A program made the translations under genes and the position numbers. Below the pieces are notes generated by a model that saw only the letters and a list, made by a program, of their open reading frames with translations, ran no database searches and had not been told where the DNA came from. From NCBI RefSeq assembly GCF_963675165.1, contig NC_087377.1, positions 15,310,198 to 15,374,197 on the forward strand: 64,000 nucleotides of DNA, given 5' to 3'. Below, piece after piece: positions 15,201 to 25,351 of this stretch; within the stretch, counting starts at the first letter, position 1, and each line of letters begins with the position of its first letter. Origin of the DNA: Halichondria panicea (Eukaryota; Porifera; Demospongiae; Suberitida; Halichondriidae).

Positions 15201-18192
15201 CACGAATTACTGTTGAAAATGAATTTGAAGTGCTTGCTGTCTCGATAAAGGAAAATTGTCCTCAGTGTTGTTTTTGTCTGGAGTGCGTTCTGCGCTGAGT
15301 AAAGTGTGTACCATAAAATACTTAATTGTTTGGGGTGGTGGGTATATATCGTATAGCAGGTATATTTCGAGGGTATAAATCTTCGTGGTTTTCGTGGATT
15401 AGGCATGAACCGCGAACATTTATAACCGAAAATTTAATATTGCATGCATGCATGCTGCAAAAAGGGCTCACTATATACTAACAATCAGAGTTCAGCAACA
15501 TGCATGAACTGTGCAATAATAATAAATTATTGGCACACTATAATTATAGTGGAATCTCTGTTAACAACCACCTCCGAATAAAGGCCAGTTGCTATATAAT
15601 GGCCAGGCAGGCACCCAGGTCCCAAATGAACAGTTTGTGTACAAAACAACCTCTCAACAAAGGCCACCTCTGCATGTATAAAGGCCAAAACATTGTTCCC
15701 CAAAGGTATCCGTTATAGAGGGGTTCCACTGTATTTCCTTTGATTTCAAAGGTCAGAGGTCAACAAGTATAAATAATTATACTCACCCTCAGGATCCACA
15801 ATTGTTATGTTGACTTGTGATTGTGCCCCAACGGGTAGTGGAGATCCTGGAGTCAGATCCAGAGTGAAACCATGTTCTCCCTCATATTGAGGATCATCCG
15901 CAATAGTTAGTGTGAGGCAATATTCTGCTAAAGTGGGTCCAACGGGAACGTTGAGTGAACCTGATGCAGCCCAGTCTTGACCGGCTGTAGAAGAATCAAA
16001 ATTATTATACCATGCATGCATGACCAGACTATTATAGTGAAATACGTACGTATTACCATTATGACAGTTTGAATGGATATAATAAACTCACTAGCAAGTC
16101 CATTAGTTACGCCTAAAGTGACATTAAAAGATACTTCCACAGATAACACGGCCGTGTCTAATGCGACACAAATCACCGGGCTCGTCTCATTTGATTCTTG
16201 AACAAGTTGCGACAAAGGTCCAGTAAAACTGACTTCAAGGTCGGCTGTAATATTTTCCGTGTGTGCGAGAGCAGAGTTCATAGTTAGCACCAGTGGTCAC
16301 TTATACAGTATAATTTAGTGTGCTTATAGTGTCATTCAAATATTGTAACATTATACTTAGTTAATTATAGCTGCATGCAGTCAAATGATTGATCGTAACT
16401 CAACCTTTGAAGTTCACAATTGGGAAAGTATACACTGCAAAAAATGTGCGCGAAACGCGAAGACTTCACTTAACTTTGTAAAGGTTTGTGCAAGTTAAGG
16501 CTTTGTAGTTTCATAATTATTATTACATCTCCAAAACCCATGCACTAGAATTCACCTAAGAAAGCTACCTGGCAAGACAAAAGTAAGCTTGGACTGACTG
16601 GGCATGCATGTTCTCTACCGATTTCACCTGCTGATGTCGACACGAGTTAGGAAGGCCCAGAAAAACTGATATTAAGATCGGCTGTAATATTTTCCGTGTG
16701 TGCAGAGTGCATGGTAAGGGGCTTATAAGAAAATTAAGAGAGCATGCAACTCAGACTACAGACTCAACAAAATGCTTACGACATTCGGCGTGGGTGGAAT
16801 GCTTAATTTTTGCCACTAGCTACTGGTTAATAATTTATTGTATAACCGTATGCATGAGATGTGCTATTGACTGGAGAGTGTAATATACTGCAATCGTTCC
16901 CATATCACATCCAATCCAGTATCTACACGTCGTCATTAGAAGCGTTCAATTACCTGTCAAGTAATTGCACGCTTTCAGTGACAACGGATTAATTGTTCTT
17001 CAAATAACGCCTGCGGCTGAAAAATTGCAGAGCCTGAAAACTTCATACACACGATTTAAAATCATGGTTAAAGAGTGCAATAAGGGATTAATAGCACGAG
17101 TAACAAACAATGGCAAGGCTACGTACTAAATTGCACGAGGCATATGCACTCCTGGTAGTACGTAGGTCAGTCTTCTTCTATAATTATAATTATGTCGATC
17201 TATCCTCACTCAACCTTTTACATTCAAATGGTTAAGTTGCAAAAAAGTTTGCAAAGAGGAACTACGACTTTGCTTAAGTTACTCTTCAGGTTTTAATGCC
17301 TACAACATCCACGTAATTAATATGTAAGTACCTGAAGCTGACCGCACACTTTTCTTTACAATGTAATGTACTTAGCTATAGTAATTGTACGTGTATCAAT
17401 AGAACTTTTTGGCAAAGATACGAGTTGAAAGTTTCCGAGCATAATGCATGGGCACAACCAGAACATAACTACCATAATATTATAGCGGCAAATTTTCGCA
17501 GGTGCAAATTTTCGCTATTTGGCTTCAGAGCTTATGTTCGTGGTTCTAATATTCGCATTTCAATTCCAGGAAACCACATCCACCAATAGCTTTGCATGTG
17601 AAATACCTGCCCCTGAAAAACGCGAAATTTTGCACCCCACGATAATTCCCCGCTATATATACGGTATATTATAGAAGCCACGTAACTCATTACAATATTA
17701 TACGTATACATGATAGAATAGTGAGGATGAATATGTGATATATAGCTGTAACGCTTTGGCCCTAATCTAATATTATTGCGTACACTATCTGGATAGTATT
17801 TGTATATAGTACAGTAGACATAAGTTAGGGATTCGTTCTATAATTATAATAACAATGGCGTATAATATCCGGCCTCTGATATGCATAATGCCGAGTACGT
17901 ATAGGGTACATAGCGAGTTACGTGCCCTCTTCTCTTTGAAGATGCACGCAAAGATTACCTTCATTATCTGTAATGATATAAGTTGTTGTTGTGATGGAGG
18001 ATAGTAATGGTGTGACGCCCTCAGGAGTTGACATATCAGAAAGAGCCAGAGTAAATGTATGAGTGAATTCAAGAGCTGCATCATCAATCAGAATGACATC
18101 TATACAGCTCATGTTACCATCCATGAGTCCAGATGCAAATGTCAAAACGCTGTCTGATAAAGAAAAGTCTTCTCCTTCAACTGTGTGTGCAT

Positions 18193-18287
<95 letters not shown>

Positions 18288-18374
18288 CGTGTGCGTGTGT
18301 GCGTGTGCGTGTGTGCGTGTGCGTGTGTGTGTGCGTGTGCGTGTGTGTGTGTGTGTGTGCGCGTGCATGCGTGC

Positions 18375-18410
<36 letters not shown>

Positions 18411-21400
18411 AAACATGGGAGCAATCAGAATAATAGCGACATTATTTATGATTATAAGCATGAGTAAAAACATGGTACAATACCAACAGCTATAGTAATT
18501 AGACTGTGCTCCGCGTATATATAGCTAATATATAATTATACCTGTAACATTAGCAGTCTCGGTAACCAGAATAGGGATACTGATGTCTGTTTCCAGGGAG
18601 ACACTATTCAAATGAAGTATAGCACAGAAATTAGAGGTGGTTCCATTTTCCGAGACAGAGAGAAAATCGGTCACGAGTTCATACTCCACACTTGAAACTG
18701 CAAGAAAAAACATGCATGCGGGACAAAGTAACGATTTACTGGCTATTGTAAGTAGCTGTCATTTTAGATACAATGACTGTGCTATAGCACTGCATGCATG
18801 CATGATGTACAGTATAGCTACACGCCTACAGTAATTTGGCTAACCGCCATGATTGGGGCGAGCCCTGAGGCGAGACCCATAGTTTTGAGTACTGTAGAGA
18901 AAAGCTCAGCGACCGGATATCCGTCTGTCTGTCTGTCTGTGTGTGTGTCGCTTGAAGTTTTTTAGCATGACGATCGCTCCATTTGCACGCTTTTTAGCGT
19001 GACGATCTGTTTGAATTGTTATTTCTACTCGAACTCACTGGATGAAACTGATACAGCTCAACAATAAGGCATTGAGGCAACGGCGTTGGGATACAGTACT
19101 CAAACACACCATCTGCTGGCAAGACTAAGGGAAGTTTGACAACAAAAAGGAGCTAATGAGACAGAAGCTCAGCTCGTCTGAAGAGGAAGAGAGAACAGTT
19201 AGAGAGACCTTTACGAAACAGTACCGGCTATGAAGATGAAACTGATACAGCTCAACAACTAAGGGAATGGCGTTCCCTACACCATATCAAAGACACCATC
19301 TGTTGGCAAGGCTAAGGGAAGTTTAACACAAGTAGGAGCTATGAGACAGAAGCTCAAACACACCATATGCTGGCAAGACTAAGGGAAGTTTGACAATAAA
19401 AAGGAGCTAATGAGACAGAAGCTCAGCTCGTCTTAAGAGGAAGAGAGAACACCTTTATGAAACAGTAAGACGAAACTGATACAGCTCAACAACTAAGGGA
19501 ATGGCGTTCCCTACACCATATCAAAGACACCATCTGCTGGCAAGGCTAAGGGAAGTTTAACAACAAGTAGGAGCTATAAGACAGAAGCTTGTCTGTCGCC
19601 AAAAGGTTCGAATTGAAGAGGAAAAGAGAATTGCAGTTAGAGAGATCTTTAGGAAACGAAAGAAACACCAACTCACTACAACTTCCTTGTCTTCGCTAAG
19701 GCTAGGCTCGCCCCACACAATGCTTCCAGCTCCCCCAGTAATTATGCCTCGGTGCGCATGCGCAAGCGAGGTATACGGTAGTGTGTTTGTGTGTGTGTGT
19801 GTAGACTGCTACAGCTGCTCAAGGATGAATCAAGTGCAAGTAAGAGTTTCTATAGGCTTCTAGTCATGTTTACTTGGTTTTAATTCGTGGATTTGCAAAA
19901 TAATGCTTCGTTCTCGAGTTATGCCTAGTTTTGCTTACTTGGAATGCCATTGCAGCCTTTTCAGAAGAGCACGTAGCCAAACTTGTTTACCGAGTGTTGC
20001 TACTCTACTTAGTAGTTAGCTCTGTACTAGAACGCTAGCTATTGGTAGCTGCAAGAGTGAGAAGAGAGCTGCAAGGCTCTGCTAATGCAGCCATTAATTT
20101 TAGACTTGAACTTTTGGCATCAGATCATTTTTAACAACAATCATGGTCGATCATTACCCACTATGTAAGTTTTTGCATGCAGCAAAATTAAATTGTTTAT
20201 CATGTGCTAAAAGCTATTAGTAGCTTTATGTTATGTAGCTTTGGCATCTCCACCGAGGCATCAGCACCGGCGGTGCTTTATATATAGGCTTAACTTTATG
20301 GGACACACAATAAAGTTATTACATGGCTATGAGTGCCACAAGCTGTTTATTGGCCCAATAGTAAAGATATCATTATCTGGGACAATAAACTGCTTGTGGC
20401 ACGAATTGCCATGTAATAACTAATTTGTTGCCTTGAATACCATTTGCTGCATATAGATATAATTTGGTAGTTTTGTTCAATTTGGTGGCTGGAATTACAA
20501 TAATTATTGTGCAGTACAGTGGCGGATCCAGGAAAAATGAAAGGGGGGCTCCAAACTAATGAGCGCGTAGCATGAGTTAGTTAAAGTCGCGCACAGCGCG
20601 AAATTTTTTGGGGTTACGCCCACTTCCGGTCACACTCTAGCTGCTATGAACAGTCAACTAGCTATCCTAGGCTAACCTTTGACTTTGGAACAATCTTTTG
20701 ACAGTTGATACATCAAAACAACAGGTACAATCATTAAATCAAATTACAAATAGCTACAAACTGAGATAAATAGCTAGATGGTAGCTGTAAAGCCATAATA
20801 GCTAGACTGAAAGGGGGGATCCGTGGCACCCTGGGATCTCCCCCTGGATCCGCCACTGCAGTATTAAAGTGCATCGAAACCATGCATAATTATTATGCTG
20901 TCTATATAGTATACATTTACCACAGGAACCATAGCAATGCTTTGCAGTATTGGGTGGAGGGTGGGCTTAGGTCACAAAAAGGTCACTTTTCCCCAGTGCA
21001 ACATGCCATAAAATTATAATGGCCCTACATTTTGCCATAATTATATTGGCACTGCTATTCCTTTGATCTCTCAGAGGTCAAAAGGCAACAATAGATATTG
21101 TTAACTAACTGCATGTCAGTGTATTTACAGGATGCACTTTTTTTACATCTAGCTATACTATAGTAGCTAATAGGTACAGTGAACATAATTGCCTATTACC
21201 ATGCATACACAACATCACCACAGACAATTATACTGATCACTGTTTGCCTTGTGCCTATATGTAATTATAATACTATAAACCTGTCACCATGCATACAAGG
21301 TCGTCATGAATTGTCTACATAGAGAGAAGCAATTTATATGAATGCATGCATAAATACGTACCATCATCATCCAGAACAGTGACAGTACTCGGGGAAGGCA

Positions 21401-24400
21401 GTAGAGTTACAACACTGCTGAAATCATCTAGTACAGAGGCCAATTCAACAATAAAAACCTCGGGACCTTCCACGATAGTATCTTGTATGCCGCTGACAAA
21501 TCCAGTAACCGATGAATTAACCTGTCCAGAAATATCTTGGGCCAGAAACACGATCTCAATAGGAATAGGTACCAGGTAGTCAAAACTTAAAACTGCACAA
21601 CAAAAATTAATAATATAGGAACGTATTATTACAAAGTGTCTAACTTAAAATACACTTTATTCTCTATATACCTCTATATTATTATACACTCTAGTATATG
21701 CATGCACATCTATCCAATTTCTAATAGTACTGCACTGCATGAGACTGTTCTATAAGATACCTATAGGCCTAGCATTCAATTGTGCCTCTGTGATTATACC
21801 ATTACAACACAGGAATTAATGAAGTCACACTTTGATAGAAAGCCATTGCTTTGACTCACCAGCTGTAGATGACACTGTGAACAAGAAAACAACTAGATCT
21901 CTTTCGAGCCCCCCTGAAGGAAGAATTATAGTAGCGGTGATAGTTGGGCCAGATCCTTCGTCAGTCTCGTTCAAGAACAGTTCATCAGAAGGGGACGTGA
22001 GTTCAATAGTGACAACTGCGATAAAAAAAGCATTGGTACTTTGAGCTCCTCATTAATAATTATTATACAGCTTTTATAATTACGTTATAGTTGTGACACA
22101 TGCACGAGTGCCATAGGCCCAAGGGCCGCAGACCTCGAGGGCAAAGGCACTACTGAGCCAATATATCCCATGTGCGCACGAGTGAGCTGTGTAACAACTG
22201 CATTCCTGTGCATTCCTTTCCGTGTACACATCACTCCTTTTATAGGACAACTAGTTTGTAACTACTTGTGGTCGGCTGTGGAATGCACCAGACGCATGAA
22301 AAACGTTTTATGCCTACCACTGAATCTGTTAACATGCATGCAGTGTTATACTATAAAAGGGACCGTTTCAGGTTACTGGGTAGAGGGTGGACTTTAGGTA
22401 ACTTCAGCCATAGTATGCCAGTATCTAGATAGTGACAGAGTTCAAGGCTTGACCTGTGCCATATGGCAGATATTGGCACAGTGATCTGCCCACTCAAAAT
22501 GCAACAATTCAAGATTGTACAGGATGGGAGGTATAAAGCTATGTGCAATGGTACTTAATAAGGAGTGTGTATTCTTATATACTTATAGTATAATATAGCT
22601 GAAACTATAGGGCACTCAGGCAAAATTCATTAAGGAAGTTATAATTAATCTTAATATAGTGACTAATCAATTCACTTACAATCATTATCTACGATGGTGA
22701 AGTTGGCAGTTGTAATTGGCCCCACAACGAGAATATTGTTAGTGCCGCTACTATCTGCAGCTGTCATCTCAATAGAGAGCATCTCGTTTCCCTCTAATTT
22801 GTCATCATCAATGATATCGATGGTAGCACACACTGAATTTCCATTCACACTTCCCACAGGAAAGGCAGCACTGAACGTATCCATCGTAACCAGGTAGTCA
22901 CTGCCGAAAACTGTACAATTTATGTGTACATGTTTTAGTACGTATATACATCGCAGTGAAACAATTGAGTCTGAAATTGAGTGCTTGGCACTCAATGGCA
23001 CAAACCTTTCAATTAAAAGTAGGAAAAGGGCCCTTAGCGAGGTAATTATCAATTGCTGTGGTCAACAAATATAAAGCATTGGGGCCAAACTGTTCTTTTC
23101 TTTTCGAAAAGCTTATATATACCTAACCTTCTATTTGCCTGCTACAAAATTATAACAGTGCATGTTGAAGAGACATATGCAATAAACCACCATCTATTGT
23201 ATAGGGAAAAATGCATGTCTACAAAGATTACTTATAACATCACTGCAATGATATACCAACCGACAACCATGCAACTGAATATCTCAGGCTAGGAAAACAA
23301 GCTAGATCTACTTATACAATAAAACATAATTATAAGGGTCTTTTGCCTAGGTCGTGTCACCAAATCACTAAAACTATAAAACTGTCACTAATTTTTTTAT
23401 GCAAAGCTTACTTGCTGACATATCAGTCACCGTGAAAGTCACATTAATCGGGAATGTTGTGCCTGAAGCTTCAACCACGTTGGACAGGGTGGCACAGGCT
23501 ACAATGATGTCCTCAACAGCATTTTCCGACCCATCGACCATGGGCTGAGTCAAATTGACAAACGGGTCTGCAGAAAAGTGTCACTTATCCAATTCATACA
23601 AGGAGTAATATTTCTTTCCTTGTGTGTATCTCCTAACCCATCATACACATTCCCCATGCAATCACTCATAATTATACTTAACGCACGCACATGCACATTT
23701 TAGTATGTGCATGCAGGTTTTCAATATCCGGCTGACAACGTTACGTACCATCATCATTGTCAAGAATAGTGACGGTTGCAGAGCCATGAGTGGACGCCGG
23801 TACTGTAGAAACCAGTAAGAGTTGAAACACTTCATCGGGCTCCAACACTATGTCATCGAAAGTTCTGTGGTAGGGAATAGTAACCGTTCCATTGGCTGGG
23901 CCAATAGGAATGCACACATCAATGGTGGAAGTCAACTCCAGATCAGAAGGCTCCGCTGCATGCAAATAAAGGGAATGACATGATTATAGCGAGTTATTTT
24001 CGTGGGAAAACTGGCCACGACAACAATTTTACTAACGACAATCTTTATTAGGCGTAGTTTACCGGAGCACATGACTTTGATGAAGTCATAATCACAGAAA
24101 ACAACTTTTTAACTCACTCAAGGTTTAACCCACCCTCTATATAATTATTACGATCTGAGGTTATGTTTTGAGCTACATTTTTCGATGAAGCCTAAAAGTT
24201 AACATTAATTTGTAAGTATAAATTATAGCTTACAACTGAGAAATTTGGTAAAAAATTATCATCATTCAACCCGCGCGTATATGCACAAAAGGTAAAATGC
24301 ATAAAACCCTCACGTGTGCAGTTGCATGCATGCATAATTATTATTATAAGTCTACCTCACTATACACATCACACGTCTTGATCTCTCTCTGCATGTATTA

Positions 24401-24755
24401 TTACTGTATGTATTATTATGTATTATTACTGTACGATGCCAGCATGCATGCCATGCATGTGTATCTATAGGAGGTACTTACCGGTATCAGCAATGAACCG
24501 AATAGTGCCTATACATTCTTGAGTTTCGACAGTTGAAGCTGAAGTAGTGTAGTCCACTGTGATTGGTGGAATTTCTCCTTCATGCACCTGAAACGTCCCG
24601 GGAGGTGTAAACTGCAGCCCTGCATATAAGCACAATTAGTGCATTTGACGACACACTATTTGAATAATAATAAACTCACCAGTAAATACACAATGCACTT
24701 TTGGAGCGACAAGAAATAAAACCACAGCCGCAAGCACTGCACTGCAGCACTTCAT
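259..24755 (-). CDS. CalxL: giant secreted Calx-beta repeat protein (3' end outside window)
   Basis: This is a spliced gene of 41 exons in the window, read from 24755 down to 259 and continuing left of base 1. It encodes about 2,450 residues here. Exon 1 encodes a signal peptide. The other 40 exons form 20 Calx-beta domains of about 110-130 aa, each built from an A exon (first half, usually V-C-V strand) and a B exon (second half, with acidic I-x-DDD strand and terminal I-x-D-D/N-D-G). All internal exon boundaries are phase 1 and each internal exon is a multiple of three. Calx-beta domains are extracellular or cytosolic calcium-binding beta-sandwiches known from Na/Ca exchangers, integrin beta4, ADGRV1 and sponge aggregation factors. 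Many N-x-S/T sequons suggest secretion and N-glycosylation. Calcium-dependent adhesion is inferred. No membrane or C-terminal domain is visible in the window. Exon edges were read from GT/AG sites, not transcripts. Confidence 0.9.
976..1386. repeat. Tandem duplication of about 203 bases covering a splice donor
   Basis: Two adjacent copies start near 976 and 1180 (shared ctgcactatgtagatata, tgcaggggaca, agacttgaattatacatc). The second copy ends inside CalxL domain 19 B exon, so the exon's last bases and its GTGAGT donor (1371-1366) are repeated at about 1167-1181. Confidence 0.8.
5090..5192. repeat. Foldback element fragment, CGTATAGCGGG family
   Basis: It shows ttgaggcactaacttttcgt and its inverted match cgaaaatttcgtgcctcaaa, ending in acggta. 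It is a degraded member of the foldback family seen many times in this window, and resembles the copy at 44245-44482, which also has cgaggcact. Confidence 0.5.
5688..12012 (-). other. CalxL Calx-beta domains 8-14
   Basis: Exons A/B: D8 11836-12012 and 11499-11696; D9 10871-11035 and 10596-10811; D10 10107-10268 and 9280-9495; D11 8925-9083 and 8373-8564; D12 8019-8162 and 7286-7495; D13 6997-7146 and 6659-6886; D14 6088-6234 and 5688-5930. They match CalxR domains 5-11 one to one. D10 and D11 are strongly conserved (shared FTHEPMPNITFGPC and DQASFTCEEDSICTVTGSL). D13 lacks both half-domain cysteines in both genes. Introns of about 200-800 bases contain foldback elements near 9644-10076, 12171-12367 and 12538-12745. 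Confidence 0.87.
9591..10076. repeat. Foldback MITE, internally duplicated, CGTATAGCGGG family
   Basis: The terminus taccgtatagcgggtaattt starts at 9644, and the inverted end with acgaaaattacctgctacgg closes at 10076. The left part, with its 5' flank, is duplicated in tandem (about 9591-9794 and 9818-10024). It lies in the intron between CalxL domain 10 A and B exons. Confidence 0.75.
12171..12367. repeat. Foldback MITE, CGTATAGCGGG family
   Basis: It has inverted ends: tatagcgggtaattttcg at the left, and cgaaaattacccgctatacg then gta at the right. It sits in the intron between CalxL domains 7 and 8. The next copy lies only 170 bases away. Confidence 0.8.
12538..12745. repeat. Foldback MITE, CGTATAGCGGG family
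   Basis: It starts taccgtagagagggtaattt and ends gaaaattacccgctatatac then ggta. The inside shares attcgtgg and catgcagtg-like segments with the copy at 12171-12367 but in the opposite order, so the two are inverted relative to each other. Confidence 0.78.
14317..14412. repeat. Hairpin MITE, 96 bases
   Basis: It is a near-perfect inverted repeat: tacagtggtttgtacaaaag at one end and its complement, tgtgcaaaccactgta, at the other, with gttgtcca and tggacaac further in. It lies in the intron of CalxL domain 6. Confidence 0.8.
14825..15051. repeat. Foldback MITE with diverged core
   Basis: The ends are taccgtatagatagtaatat and tagctagctatacggta. The inner arms carry tagaaatttctgcggcc and ggccgcataaatttcta. 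It shares the terminal bases of the CGTATAGCGGG family but has a different interior, so it is probably a subfamily. Confidence 0.72.
15545..15733. repeat. TIR element, tatagtggaaccc type
   Basis: It starts tatagtggaatctctgttaa and ends gttatagaggggttccactg then ta. The ends are imperfect inverted repeats. The interior has repeated aaaggcca motifs. It is a non-autonomous element between CalxL domains 5 and 6. Confidence 0.65.
16641..16710 (-). pseudogene. Dead exon relic, copy of CalxL domain 5 A exon
   Basis: About 70 bases repeat the 5' part of the A exon at 16092-16244, including its acceptor context (ggctgtaatattttccgtgt on the plus strand). The relic reads in the same phase for about ten codons (DLNISFSGPS) and then hits TAA at 16649-16647. 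The rest of the exon is missing. It lies upstream of the live exon in the long D4-D5 intron. It looks like the remnant of a duplicated or deleted domain. Confidence 0.7.
16745..17478. other. Intron sequence with no recognised feature
   Basis: This is part of the intron between CalxL domains 4 and 5. I see only AT-rich sequence without frames, clear repeats or RNA genes. Confidence 0.5.
17479..17667. repeat. Foldback MITE, gcaggtgcaaattttcgc subfamily
   Basis: It contains aattttcgcaggtgcaaatt and ttggcttcagagc, and ends with ccccgctatatatacggta. The same internal motifs occur in the copy at 54103-54330 in CalxR. The two copies sit in non-equivalent introns, so they inserted independently. Confidence 0.72.
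18183..18408. repeat. (TG)n microsatellite abutting CalxL domain 4 B acceptor
   Basis: About 225 bases of TG, with some CG-interrupted units. On the coding strand this is a (CA)n tract running directly into the CAG acceptor before 18180, replacing the usual pyrimidine tract. It gives rise to long meaningless His/Thr or Val/Cys open frames. Confidence 0.95.
18855..19715. mobile_element. Non-autonomous DNA element with internal tandem units
   Basis: Inverted ends ttggggcgagcc and ggctcgccccac bound about 860 bases. Inside are repeated blocks beginning gatgaaactgatacagctca at about 19041, 19235 and 19469, with accatctgctggcaag and gacagaagctc. There is no transposase frame. It lies in the CalxL domain 3-4 intron. 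Confidence 0.65.
19745..20260. mobile_element. TIR DNA element copy 1 (GCCTCGGTG ends)
   Basis: It starts tgcctcggtgcgcatgcgca and ends caccgaggca, giving about 10-base terminal inverted repeats. The interior (gctgctacagctgctcaagg, ctattggtagct, agagctgcaaggctctgct) matches the element at 47840-48412 over its full length. No coding frame is seen. Confidence 0.75.
20315..20420. repeat. Hairpin MITE
   Basis: gttattacatggctatgagt at the left matches the complement of the right end (gaattgccatgtaataac). The inner arms share gccacaagc and gtttattg. It is about 106 bases long and lies just after the TIR element. Confidence 0.7.
20517..20859. repeat. Foldback element, agtggcggatccagg ends
   Basis: The left end is cagtggcggatccaggaaaa and the right end is cccctggatccgccactg. 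Related copies lie at 54977-55307 and, more decayed, at 911-1066. Confidence 0.78.
20860..21361. other. Intron sequence with no recognised feature
   Basis: This is the end of the CalxL domain 3-4 intron, after the foldback element. It is AT-rich and I see no exon or repeat in it. Confidence 0.5.
24680..24755 (-). other. CalxL exon 1: start codon and signal peptide
   Basis: The ATG is at 24755-24753. The exon encodes MKCCSAVLAAVVLFLVAPKV followed by HCVFT: a short basic start, a hydrophobic core and a small-residue region, so it is a secretion signal. The donor GTGAGT follows directly, leaving phase 1, and exon 2 (24482-24619) continues in frame. The hydrophobic leader plus a clean splice junction decide this start. 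Confidence 0.87.
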
Positions 24756-25351
24756 ATTTTGCACAAAACTGACACCACACAGCACAATGATAATCCGCTT
24801 TAGCTTTGAACCTCAAGTGTTGAATGCTAAGGTAGCTACTTATTATTCACGATTATCTATACAGTATACTGATCTGCACTGCATGAAAATAAATCCTCAG
24901 TGCAGAAATGCACAAATTTTTTCCAATGGCTATTTATATTCGAACGTCCTGCACTACAATAACCTTTGATTTGAATGTGCACAATGTTAATAGTAACAGT
25001 CGGTGTATGGCAGTATCATTCAACACTTCTCACTCTATGGAGATATTGGAATTTATAAAAAGGTGCAAAGTACGATTAATTAAGTGGCTGTAACAGTACA
25101 TACACGTTTATTAATCTACAACGGCCATTCTTGTCATACCACCTGTAGCTACTTGAAGTTGTGCACATTCAACTAATTTAGTCAAAGGGAACCACCAAAG
25201 ATTATTATGCGATGGCATACTAATAACAAATGTTGATCATCTTTGCATGTGCTCGTATAATTATACGTATACAAACTTTCTGTGTAAACAATTACAAAAT
25301 TCACTCTATTATATTAAAAACTATTAGACTGATCAATAAAAATTATAATGA
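24756..25351. other. Intergenic, CalxL 5' flank / TMTC 3' flank
   Basis: About 600 bases lie between the TMTC stop and the CalxL start; both genes read leftward. The region is AT-rich. It should hold the TMTC 3' end and the CalxL promoter. A minus-strand AATAAA lies at 25107-25112, about 240 bases past the TMTC stop, and is a possible polyadenylation signal. No repeat or RNA gene was recognised. Confidence 0.5.

Larger units (their letters stand above)
12793..16244 (-). other. CalxL Calx-beta domains 5-7, absent from CalxR
   Basis: Exons A/B: D5 16092-16244 and 15787-15984; D6 14559-14690 and 13862-14059; D7 13244-13387 and 12793-13014. These three domains have no counterpart in CalxR, where domains 4 and 5 are separated by only about 140 bases of intron. 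D6 and D7 are the least typical in the gene: D6 ends INDIN and D7 lacks the terminal acidic cluster (it ends NSTAATII). They may therefore bind calcium poorly or not at all. D7 has a private cysteine pair, CETC, in its B half. Confidence 0.8.
17959..24619 (-). other. CalxL Calx-beta domains 1-4 (exons 2-9)
   Basis: Exons A/B: D1 24482-24619 and 23749-23955; D2 23412-23567 and 22680-22910; D3 21860-22015 and 21362-21592; D4 18542-18697 and 17959-18180. B exons carry the acidic motif (for example IIDDDKLEGNE in D2) and end in calcium-site sequences such as DNDDG or DDDG. These match CalxR domains 1-4 in order but are much diverged. D4 carries the paired half-domain cysteines (NFCAI and MSCIDV) that CalxR domain 4 lacks. 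The D3-D4 intron (18698-21361) holds several transposable elements. The D4 B-exon acceptor abuts a (CA)n tract. Confidence 0.86.
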
